DNA of 18,656 nucleotides from Lachnoclostridium sp. (lineage in GTDB: Bacteria > Bacillota > Clostridia > Lachnospirales > Lachnospiraceae): the NCBI GenBank assembly GCA_003445895.1, contig DMCD01000272.1:1-18656 (forward strand). The letters are read 5' to 3'. This document shows, in pieces, positions 13,527 to 18,656 of this stretch. How positions within the stretch are numbered: the first letter of the stretch is position 1; each line of letters begins with the position of its first letter. Made by a program: the position numbers and the translations under genes. The notes under the pieces were generated by a model, which made no database searches, was not told where the DNA came from, and saw nothing but the letters and a program-made list of their open reading frames with translations.

Positions 13527-14092
13527 TCCTGCCCTCCAGAACCAAAAGCCAGAAACTCATGCCGGCTGGTTTTATATACTTTCTCTTTCATTAACCGGTA
13601 TCCCAGATCCGCGATATAGTCAAACTCCGTCTCCCTGGCGGCCTCAACGATGATCAGCGTATCAGGGGTCAGAATCGGAGATCCGGCCAGCCGTTCCAGA
13701 ACAGCCCTCTCCAGGTCCTTTCGGAACGGTGGATCCATATAGATAAAATCAAACACCCTGTGCTGATCTTCCAGTCTGCGAATCGCAGTCATAACATCGC
13801 AGAGCATAAGCTCTGCCTTATCTGTAAAGTGTGTTGTCTCCAGATTGGTGCGGATACACTCCGCCGCTCTGCGGTTGTTCTCCACGAGAACGGCCCGTGC
13901 AGCCCCCCGGCTGAGCGCCTCGATGGCAATGGCACCGCTTCCCGAAAAGAGATCCAGAAACTCCGTATCCGGGAGTCCGAACTGGAGTATGTTAAACAGG
14001 GTCTCCTTAATCTTATCTCCGGTCGGCCTGGTTTCCAGACCTTCCAGTGTTATCAGTCGCAGTCTGCGTGCACTGCCGGCGATTACTCTCAT
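13523..14092 (-). CDS. rsmD: RsmD, 16S rRNA (guanine966-N2)-methyltransferase
   Basis: A 189-aa SAM-dependent methyltransferase modifying a guanine of 16S rRNA in the assembling 30S. It begins [10 protein letters not shown], has [20 protein letters not shown]-binding [17 protein letters not shown] (motif I at 47-53) and catalytic MDPPF (119-123). Start ATG at 14092 is chosen by family alignment. An in-frame TTG at 14125 is at the predicted transcription start and so unlikely. The SD AAGGAG (14111-14106) is 13 nt from the ATG, longer than usual, and a 4-codon ATG mini-frame fits between them. First gene of its own unit with coaD. Confidence 0.95.
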   Translation of the reverse strand: MRVIAGSARRLRLITLEGLETRPTGDKIKETLFNILQFGLPDTEFLDLFSGSGAIAIEALSRGAARAVLVENNRRAAECIRTNLETTHFTDKAELMLCDVMTAIRRLEDQHRVFDFIYMDPPFRKDLERAVLERLAGSPILTPDTLIIVEAARETEFDYIADLGYRLMKEKVYKTSRHEFLAFGSGGQE

Positions 14093-14130
14093 GCGCTCTT
14101 CATGTCTCCTTCTGAAGATGTTCAAATTAG

Positions 14131-14159
14131 ATTATAATAGTTTCCTGCCAATCTCACAA
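14131..14159 (-). promoter_or_regulatory. Sigma-A promoter of rsmD-coaD
   Basis: Minus-strand -35 TTGTGA (14159-14154) and consensus -10 TATAAT (14136-14131), 17-bp spacer. Predicted start about 14123, giving a leader of about 31 nt before rsmD. Lies in the 99-nt gap after yraN. Confidence 0.8.
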
Positions 14160-14191
14160 GAAGATTCTAAGAAAAATCACAGAAATGACAT

Positions 14192-14542
14192 TTACACTCC
14201 GAAAGCATCCTTCAGGACTGTAATTTCATTTCCCCGTATGGCCACCACATCAAACCGGCAGGGTGTCTGGGATGAATACCCGCATCCTGCCAGGTACTGC
14301 CTGGCGGTATAAAGTATCTTCGCCTGCTTCCTGCGGTCCACCGCCTCCAGCGGATCCCCGCACTTTGCGCTGTTCCGGTACTTCACCTCAATAAATACCA
14401 GATACCTTCCGTCCCGCGCGATAAGATCGATCTCGCCCTGCCGGCAGCGGTAATTATGTTCAAGGATCTCATATCCCTGCCGCTCAAGCCAGGCTGCGGC
14501 CAGCGCTTCTTTCTGCTGACCCCGGATTCTTCTGTTCTCCAA
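14192..14542 (-). CDS. yraN: YraN (UPF0102) predicted endonuclease-fold protein
   Basis: A 116-aa protein of the YraN family, whose fold belongs to the Holliday-junction-resolvase-like nucleases. Its function is not established; linkage to rnhB suggests nucleic acid processing. The PD-(D/E)xK-like residues are present: Glu37 and Asp39 (QGEIDLIARD), Glu52 and Lys54 (LVFIEVKYR). The N-terminus RRIRGQQKEALAAAWLERQGYEILEHNYR is typical. The start is TTG at 14542, with AGGAG 6 nt upstream; no ATG is available in frame nearby. It is 46 nt after rnhB and the last gene of the rplS transcript. Confidence 0.93.
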   Translation of the reverse strand: MENRRIRGQQKEALAAAWLERQGYEILEHNYRCRQGEIDLIARDGRYLVFIEVKYRNSAKCGDPLEAVDRRKQAKILYTARQYLAGCGYSSQTPCRFDVVAIRGNEITVLKDAFGV

Positions 14543-14588
14543 ATCTTGCTCCTGCAGGCCGTATCATGGCCCTGCTGTCATCTGCCGT

Positions 14589-15230
14589 TTACAGGATGGA
14601 CTTCAGGAAGCTTCTCCGGTGGATCGGGCAGGGCCCGAACTCTCGGATCGCATCCATATGTTCCTTAGTCCCGTAGCCCTTATGCTTTGCAAAGCCGTAT
14701 TCCGGCCACAGACGGTCATACTCCTCCATCATGTGATCCCTTGTAACCTTGGCAAGGATACTGGCGGCGGCAATGGACGGACTTTTGGCGTCTCCGTGAA
14801 TGATTTTTACCTGCTTTTCCGGATCAATCCCCGGGATAATCACCGCATCGTTGAGGAATATATCGGGAGTCACCGCTAATCCGCTCACCGCAGTGCGCAT
14901 TGCCTCATAGGTTGCCTGGAGAATATTGATCTCGTCAATCCGCTCCGCCGGTACGATTCCCACATGGAAGCTTACGGCTTTCTCCCGGATCTCCGAAAAC
15001 AGCTCCTCTCTCCTTGCGGGGCTCACCTTTTTGGAATCGTTGAGATAAAGAAGCCGCAGTCCCTTCGGCAGTATCACGGCGCCGGCGGCGACGGGCCCCG
15101 CCAGGGGTCCTCTTCCGGCCTCATCAATTCCGCAGATATAAGAGAAGGAATCATATTCCGCGTCGAAGGCAGCCATGGTCTCCAGACGGGCCAGTTCTCT
15201 TTCCAGCCGTTTTCCGGTCAGTGCTCTCAT
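14589..15230 (-). CDS. rnhB: RNase HII
   Basis: A 213-aa RNase HII that nicks DNA at embedded ribonucleotides and degrades RNA-DNA hybrids. The four acidic metal ligands are present: Asp36 and Glu37 (GIDEAGRGPLAG), Asp128 (FLNDAV) and Asp147 (HGDAKSPSIAAASILAKVTRD block). The active-site tail HKGYGTKEH is intact. The usual length is matched, with a short N-terminal helix of about 30 residues that is common in Firmicutes. ATG at 15230 has SD GGAGG at 7 nt and overlaps the rbgA stop by 4 nt (ATGA). Neighbours rbgA and yraN are the conserved context. Confidence 0.97.
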   Translation of the reverse strand: MRALTGKRLERELARLETMAAFDAEYDSFSYICGIDEAGRGPLAGPVAAGAVILPKGLRLLYLNDSKKVSPARREELFSEIREKAVSFHVGIVPAERIDEINILQATYEAMRTAVSGLAVTPDIFLNDAVIIPGIDPEKQVKIIHGDAKSPSIAAASILAKVTRDHMMEEYDRLWPEYGFAKHKGYGTKEHMDAIREFGPCPIHRRSFLKSIL

Positions 15231-16108
15231 CCCTGCACCTCCGGTTCCGCAAGGTCTGCCCCCTCGGGAAGCTCCAGCGTCACCCGCCCCATGCGGCCGG
15301 CGCGGAAATCCGTCAGAAGAAACTGGGCGGCCCTGTCATAATCGATGACGCCGCCGGATCGGATGCATCCCCGCGCGCCTGCCTCCGCCTCGAGGATCTG
15401 CAGCGGCGTATCCTCTCCGGAATATTCACTCTTCAGATACTCTTTCAGCTGCTCCGGATAGCTCTCCCGCATGAATGCGAGAAGCTCCAGCGCCAGCTCG
15501 CCGGAGGGAAGCACGTCATCGCTGATGGAGCCTGTCAGCGCCAGGTTTCTGCTGACCAGCGCATCGTCAAACTTCGGCCAGAGAATTCCCGGCGTATCCA
15601 GAAGTTCCAGCGTATTGTCCAGCTTGATCCACTGGTCGGCTCTTGTCACGCCCGGCTTGTTGCCCGTTTTTGCAGCGGTTCTTCCGGAGATAGAATTGAT
15701 AAAGGTCGATTTTCCCACATTGGGGATGCCGCACACCATCGCCCGGATGGGCCGGTTCTTGATGCCCCGCGCCCGGTCCCTGGCAATCCGGTCGGCAGAA
15801 ACCTCCCGGATGAGGGTCTTTAAGCGGCGCACGTCCTTCATCTGTCGCGAATCCAGCAGAACAGCCCGGATGCCGTGCCGGTCATACCAGGCCTTCCAGA
15901 GGTCACTGGCCTTCTGGTCCGCAAGATCCGCCTTGTTCAGCAGTATGATGCGGTCCTTTCCGTTGGCCATGCGGTCTATGTCCGGATTCCGGCTGCCCAT
16001 GGGCACTCTCGCGTCGGCCAGCTCGATGACCAGACTGACCATCCGCAGGTCCTCGGTCATGGCCCGCTTTGCCTTTGTCATATGTCCCGGATACCACTGT
16101 ATATGCAT
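15227..16108 (-). CDS. rbgA: RbgA (YlqF), 50S assembly GTPase
   Basis: A 293-aa circularly permuted GTPase that acts late in 50S assembly, promoting L16 and L27 incorporation in bacilli. Motif order shows the permutation: G4 NKAD at 58-61 precedes G1 GIPNVGKS at 127-134, G2 GVT near 153-155 and G3 DTPG at 171-174. The N-terminus WYPGHMTKAKR is the family hallmark, and an ANTAR-like helical C-terminal domain follows. The ATG at 16108 (MHIQWYPGHM) follows AGGAG at 10 nt; an in-frame start at 16165 would add 19 unrelated residues and sit inside the terminator hairpin. That hairpin separates it from rplS, so its expression depends on read-through unless an unseen promoter exists. Confidence 0.97.
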   Translation of the reverse strand: MHIQWYPGHMTKAKRAMTEDLRMVSLVIELADARVPMGSRNPDIDRMANGKDRIILLNKADLADQKASDLWKAWYDRHGIRAVLLDSRQMKDVRRLKTLIREVSADRIARDRARGIKNRPIRAMVCGIPNVGKSTFINSISGRTAAKTGNKPGVTRADQWIKLDNTLELLDTPGILWPKFDDALVSRNLALTGSISDDVLPSGELALELLAFMRESYPEQLKEYLKSEYSGEDTPLQILEAEAGARGCIRSGGVIDYDRAAQFLLTDFRAGRMGRVTLELPEGADLAEPEVQG

Positions 16109-16134
16109 AATCTGTCTGCTCCTGTACTGTACTG

Positions 16135-16168
16135 AAAAAGGAGCGCCGCATCTTTCATGCGACACTCC
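16135..16168 (-). terminator. Rho-independent terminator between rplS and rbgA
   Basis: Minus-strand stem GGAGTGTCGCAT (16168-16157) pairs with ATGCGGCGCTCC (16151-16140) over a 5-nt loop, 12 bp with two G-U pairs, followed directly by TTTTT (16139-16135). This is a classical strong terminator shape, 20 nt after the rplS stop and 27 nt before the rbgA start. Confidence 0.88.
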
Positions 16169-16188
16169 CTTGCTTCATAGTCTCAGAA

Positions 16189-16536
16189 TTACCGAAGAGT
16201 CTCTTTAACCTTCGCAGCCTTACCTGTTCTCTGTCTCAGATAGTTCAGCTTCGCTCTGCGTACCTTACCTCTTCTGACAACTTCAATCTTATCAACAGAA
16301 GGAGAATGTAACGGCCAGGTTCTCTCTACGCCGATTCCGTTGGAAGTCTTTCTTACAGTGAAGGTCTCTCTTGCACCGCCGCCCTGTCTCTTCAGAACAG
16401 TGCCCTCGAACATCTGGATTCTCTCGCGGTTGCCTTCCTTGATCTTCGCATAGACGCGGATGGTATCACCGACATTGAACTCCGTAATGCCGCTCTTTAA
16501 TTCAGCTTCTTCAATCTTTCTGATGATCTCGTTCAT
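16189..16536 (-). CDS. rplS: Ribosomal protein L19
   Basis: A 115-aa L19 of standard length, at the 50S-30S interface. It starts [14 protein letters not shown], has [37 protein letters not shown] core segments, the [31 protein letters not shown] region, and a basic end. SD AGGAGG lies 9 nt before the ATG at 16536. It is read from its own promoter (16648-16620) and a leader of about 77 nt with possible regulatory pairing over the start codon, and is followed by a strong terminator. Confidence 0.98.
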   Translation of the reverse strand: MNEIIRKIEEAELKSGITEFNVGDTIRVYAKIKEGNRERIQMFEGTVLKRQGGGARETFTVRKTSNGIGVERTWPLHSPSVDKIEVVRRGKVRRAKLNYLRQRTGKAAKVKETLR

Positions 16537-16613
16537 TGGTATGAACCTCCTCTAAAATCTTTGATGTTCTTGAATACCAATATGTAACAGCGGAACATCT
16601 CTCTATTTCACGA
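16531..16613 (-). ncRNA. L19-type leader RNA with alternative pairings at the rplS start
   Basis: The leader has a 7-bp stem GATGTTC/GAACATC (16599-16593 with 16569-16563). The start codon can sit in a local hairpin GTTCAT-ACCA-ATGAAC (16546-16531), or the segment ATACCAAT (16542-16535) can pair with an upstream ATTGGTAT (16581-16574) that lies in the loop of the first stem. These pairings exclude each other. An L19 leader is described in Bacillota; whether this is a member cannot be decided by eye. Confidence 0.5.
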
Positions 16614-16619
16614 TTAAGT

Positions 16620-16648
16620 ATAATAACACATAAAAGCCATGTCTGCAA
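16620..16648 (-). promoter_or_regulatory. Sigma-A promoter of rplS
   Basis: Minus-strand -35 TTGCAG (16648-16643) and -10 TATTAT (16625-16620) with a 17-bp spacer; start near 16613. It lies just after the trmD stop at 16657, so rplS has a source of transcription separate from the rpsP-trmD genes. Confidence 0.72.
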
Positions 16649-16656
16649 GGGGAAAA

Positions 16657-17439
16657 TCAGTTTTCTGCCCCTTCCGTCTGCCCTTCTTTTTCCTGCTCCT
16701 GCATCAGTTTCGCAAGAAACTGTTTTTCCTTTTTGGAAAGGACTGCATCCTTCAGCAGATCCGGCCTGTTTCGCAGCGTTCTCTCGATGGAGCGCTCCCT
16801 CCGCCATATATCCACCTTGCCGTGGTCTCCGGACAGAAGCACCGCCGGCACACGCTTTCCCATGAATTCCTCCGGGCGGGTATACTGGGGATACTCCAGC
16901 AGATTGTCATGGAAGGTTTCCACCTCTGCGGAAAGGTCATTGCTGAGAACCCCCGGCACCAGTCTTGACACGCAGTCAATCACCACCATCGCGGGCAGTT
17001 CTCCGCCCGTCAGAACATAATCGCCGATGGAAATCTGATCCGTGACGGATAGCTCCAGGGCCCGCTCGTCGATCCCCTCATAATGACCGCAGAGAAACAC
17101 CAGATCCTCTTCTAGTGCCAGCTCTTCCGCAATCTTCTGGGTGAAGGTCCGGCCCTGGGGCGTCATATAGATCACCCGCGGTCTCTTTCCCGAGGACTCT
17201 AAAACCCGTCTGCACACATCCTCGCAGGCTTCGTATACCGGTTCTGCCTGCATGACCATGCCGGCACCGCCGCCGTAAGGATAATCATCCACATGGTGAT
17301 GCTTTTCATCATGGGAATAGTCACGGATATTCACGGTATGGAGCGTAATTGTGCCCTTTGCCATCGCCCGGCCGGTAATGCTGGAAGATACGCCCTGTTC
17401 GATCAGCTCCGGAAACAGCGTCAGTACATGAAAATTCAT
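16657..17439 (-). CDS. trmD: TrmD, tRNA (guanine37-N1)-methyltransferase
   Basis: A 260-aa SPOUT-class enzyme that uses SAM to methylate G37 of tRNAs reading codons starting with C, preventing +1 frameshifts. It begins MNFHVLTLFPE, contains VDDYPYGGGAGMVM, and has the trefoil-knot SAM site in CGHYEGIDER (118-126) and IGDYVLTGGELP (138-149). The C-terminal Lys/Glu-rich tail exceeds the shortest homologues slightly. ATG at 17439 follows GGAG at 6 nt; a TTG 15 nt upstream is part of the preceding region and is rejected. It starts 11 nt after the rimM stop, the classic rpsP-rimM-trmD-rplS order. Confidence 0.98.
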   Translation of the reverse strand: MNFHVLTLFPELIEQGVSSSITGRAMAKGTITLHTVNIRDYSHDEKHHHVDDYPYGGGAGMVMQAEPVYEACEDVCRRVLESSGKRPRVIYMTPQGRTFTQKIAEELALEEDLVFLCGHYEGIDERALELSVTDQISIGDYVLTGGELPAMVVIDCVSRLVPGVLSNDLSAEVETFHDNLLEYPQYTRPEEFMGKRVPAVLLSGDHGKVDIWRRERSIERTLRNRPDLLKDAVLSKKEKQFLAKLMQEQEKEGQTEGAEN

Positions 17440-17450
17440 AAAACTCTCCG

Positions 17451-17966
17451 TCAAAGGTCAAGAAGTCCGTCCAGAACATGAACGGTCATGGTCTGGGCGT
17501 CCAGGTCCACGGCCAGAATACATTCTTCCGTGGCCGGGAGCAGAAGGTCCTTTTTCTTTCCGTTTCTGACAACATAGACGTCATTGGCCCCGGTTTCCAG
17601 AATGTCATACAGCTCGCCCAGCTCTTCTCCCTCGTCCGAAATCACCTGAAGGCCGATAAGGTCGGCAAGATAATACTGTCCCTCTTCCAGGGGAACCGCA
17701 TCCTCGCGGGAGACAAACAGCTCCTTCTGGCGGTAGAGATCCGCCGTATTCCTGTCATCGATCCCGGCAAGCTTCAGAATTACCATCTTCTTAAAGTACT
17801 TTACATGCTCGATGGCACAGGGAACCTTCTCCCCGTTTTTATCCAGCAGAACTTCTTTCAGATCTTCAAACTTTCCTGGGTCATCGGTTGTCGGAAACAC
17901 ATTCACTTCGCCCCGGATGCCGTGGGCGGATGTGATAACTCCTACACGAAAAAATTCATTCTTCAT
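17451..17966 (-). CDS. rimM: RimM, 16S rRNA processing / 30S maturation factor
   Basis: A 171-aa protein that binds S19 and helps the 30S head mature. The N-terminal RimM domain (about 6-90) opens with FFRVGVITSAHGIRGEVNVFPTTDD-type sequence; the PRC-barrel domain (about 97-171) contains YYLADLIGLQV and DLLLPATEECI. Length is normal. No SD is present: the ATG at 17966 is preceded by CTCTTAAAAAA, and a GC-rich 11-bp hairpin ends 11 nt upstream. Its translation may depend on the A-rich start or on the hairpin being opened. It follows khpA and precedes trmD by 11 nt. Confidence 0.97.
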   Translation of the reverse strand: MKNEFFRVGVITSAHGIRGEVNVFPTTDDPGKFEDLKEVLLDKNGEKVPCAIEHVKYFKKMVILKLAGIDDRNTADLYRQKELFVSREDAVPLEEGQYYLADLIGLQVISDEGEELGELYDILETGANDVYVVRNGKKKDLLLPATEECILAVDLDAQTMTVHVLDGLLDL

Positions 17967-17977
17967 TTTTTTAAGAG

Positions 17978-18014
17978 AAGCGCCGCCGAATCCCGGGGAG
18001 GCACGGCGGCGCTT
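17978..18014. terminator. GC-rich hairpin between khpA and rimM
   Basis: AAGCGCCGCCG (17978-17988) and CGGCGGCGCTT (18004-18014) form an 11-bp perfect stem over a 15-nt loop. On the minus strand, the coding direction, it is followed by CTCTTAAAAAAA, a poor T-tract, and directly by the rimM start. The better T-run (TTTTATT) is on the plus strand, where no gene needs it. It is best read as an attenuator, processing site or 3'-end protector for rpsP-khpA mRNA. Confidence 0.6.
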
Positions 18015-18017
18015 TTA

Positions 18018-18245
18018 TTATTCGATCTCTACGGTAACTTTTTTATCGCTGCCTGATGACGCAGCTTTGACAACCGTACGGATTGCCCGGGCAATGCGGC
18101 CCTGCTTACCAATCACCTTGCCCATATCGGCGGATGCCACATGGAGTTCCACAAGGGTTTCGTTGTCCTTCTCCGTTTCAGTGACGACAACTTCGTCCGG
18201 ATTGTCGACAAGCGCCCTGGCAATGACTTCTACCAGTTCTTTCAT
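18018..18245 (-). CDS. khpA: KhpA, KH-domain RNA-binding protein
   Basis: A 75-aa protein made of one KH domain. KhpA (YlqC), often with KhpB/EloR, binds RNAs and affects cell elongation and growth in Gram-positive bacteria. The KH loop reads GKVIGKQGRIARAIR with GxxG as GKQG (46-49). ATG at 18245 has SD AAAGGAG at 6 nt. It is 27 nt after rpsP and before rimM, its usual place. Whether it partners a KhpB cannot be seen here. Confidence 0.95.
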   Translation of the reverse strand: MKELVEVIARALVDNPDEVVVTETEKDNETLVELHVASADMGKVIGKQGRIARAIRTVVKAASSGSDKKVTVEIE

Positions 18246-18272
18246 GTCTTTCTCCTTTATAGCGTGGAGTAA

Positions 18273-18512
18273 TTACTGGATTCCGGCTGCCTTCAGAAGC
18301 TTTGCAACAGTCTCGGTCGGCTGAGCACCGTTTGCGAGCCACTTCTTCGCGTTCTCCTCGTCAAACTTAACGGTTGCCGGCTCAGTGTTCGGATCGTAGG
18401 TGCCTACTTCCTCAATGAATCTTCCGTTTCTCGGGGATCTTGCATCGGCAACGATAATTCTGTAGTAGGGTGCCTTCTTCATACCGATTCTCTTAAGTCT
18501 CATCTTAACCAT
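18273..18512 (-). CDS. rpsP: Ribosomal protein S16
   Basis: A 79-aa S16, a primary 30S protein. It begins [18 protein letters not shown], followed by [20 protein letters not shown] and [16 protein letters not shown], all family-typical. ATG at 18512 follows a strong SD (AGGAGG, 9-10 nt spacing). Its promoter is not evident: the 82 nt between ffh and rpsP is AT-rich with several TATATA-like strings but no good -35, so rpsP may be read partly from upstream. Confidence 0.98.
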   Translation of the reverse strand: MVKMRLKRIGMKKAPYYRIIVADARSPRNGRFIEEVGTYDPNTEPATVKFDEENAKKWLANGAQPTETVAKLLKAAGIQ

Positions 18513-18553
18513 GGTGATTTTTCCTCCTGAAATATATCATTCTTGTTTTATAT

Positions 18554-18574
18554 ATAAAAGCTGATTGCTTTTAT
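18554..18574 (-). terminator. Weak AT-rich hairpin between ffh and rpsP
   Basis: ATAAAAGC/GCTTTTAT forms an 8-bp stem over a 5-nt loop, with T-rich DNA on its 3' side and an overlapping 14-bp AT palindrome (TTTTATATATAAAA, 18546-18559). The stem has only two G-C pairs, so it may be a poor terminator for ffh or simply AT-rich promoter-like DNA for rpsP. Confidence 0.35.
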
Positions 18575-18594
18575 TTCATTGTTTCTGCGGACAA

Positions 18595-18656
18595 TTAACC
18601 GAAGGGAAGACGTCCCTTTCCGAACATGCCGCCCAGTCCGCCCATGCCGCCGAATC
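18595..18656 (-). CDS. ffh: Ffh, signal recognition particle protein, C-terminal end only
   Basis: Only the last 20 codons are in the window, in the frame ending at TAA (18597-18595). They read FGGMGGLGGMFGKGRLPFG, a Gly/Met-rich tail typical of the end of the Ffh M domain. Ffh binds 4.5S RNA and targets membrane proteins to the translocon. The position directly upstream of rpsP is the standard Firmicutes order (ylxM-ffh-rpsP). The call rests on tail composition plus context. Confidence 0.85.
   Translation of the reverse strand, partial: FGGMGGLGGMFGKGRLPFG

Noticed and set aside
14093..14125. Longer RsmD starting at TTG 14125
   Set aside because: That codon sits at the predicted transcription start, so it would have no leader or SD; homologues start at MRVIAG.
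1..18656. tRNA/rRNA genes, insertion sequences, phage or defence genes
   Set aside because: I looked between genes on both strands and saw no tRNA-like cloverleaf, transposase, integrase or defence gene; the gaps are too short and are explained by promoters, leaders and hairpins.

Overview
The window looks like a chromosomal housekeeping region of a low-to-mid GC Gram-positive bacterium (Bacillota, class Clostridia, most likely Lachnospiraceae or a close relative). The evidence is the gene set and order (rpsP-khpA-rimM-trmD-rplS-rbgA-rnhB-yraN; rplU-prp-rpmA-obgE-yhbY-nadD-yqeK-rsfS), a Firmicutes-type LexA box, an L27 with a Prp-cleavable N-terminus, RecU instead of RuvC, and the TIGR03960/DUF2344 radical SAM pair next to an RNase E/G homologue. 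The family-level assignment is inference.

Layout. (1) 1-973: an SOS hub. lexA reads rightward; a truncated membrane-anchored gene, probably a YneA-like cell-division inhibitor, reads leftward. They share about 200 bp holding three LexA-like boxes and two opposed sigma-A promoters. (2) 974-1260: no gene, but a 78-bp structured element in two tandem copies and a bidirectional terminator where lexA meets the leftward genes. Every other gene is on the minus strand, so read from high to low coordinates. (3) 18656-14192: the end of ffh, then rpsP-khpA-rimM-trmD, then (own promoter and leader) rplS-rbgA-rnhB-yraN. (4) 14159-12344: a promoter, rsmD, coaD, a coiled-coil protein, and a terminator. (5) 12259-5681: a tightly packed run of seven genes: HAD phosphatase, an unknown two-TM protein, a pseudouridine synthase, recU, TIGR03960 radical SAM protein, DUF2344 protein, RNase E/G. 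(6) 5706-1261: a promoter overlapping the RNase gene's stop, an L21-type leader, then rplU-prp-rpmA-obgE-yhbY-nadD-yqeK-rsfS, ending at the bidirectional terminator.

Together most genes serve ribosome production and RNA processing: r-proteins S16, L19, L21 and L27; assembly factors and GTPases (RimM, RbgA, ObgE, YhbY, RsfS); rRNA/tRNA modification (RsmD, TrmD, an Rlu-type synthase); L27 maturation (Prp); and RNA turnover (RNase E/G, RNase HII). Cofactor synthesis (NadD, CoaD) and Ap4A hydrolysis (YqeK) are interleaved. A recurring design is a strong RNA hairpin between an abundant r-protein (or its RNA-binding neighbour) and the low-abundance assembly factor downstream: rpmA|obgE, rplS|rbgA and khpA|rimM.

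I do not see a clearly new defence or biosynthetic system. The least explained items are the 78-bp tandem element, the unknown membrane protein at 11016-11585, the coiled-coil protein at 12406-13032, and the RNA structures in front of rplS and between r-protein and assembly-factor genes. Start codons were re-chosen from Shine-Dalgarno (SD) placement; several are TTG or GTG.
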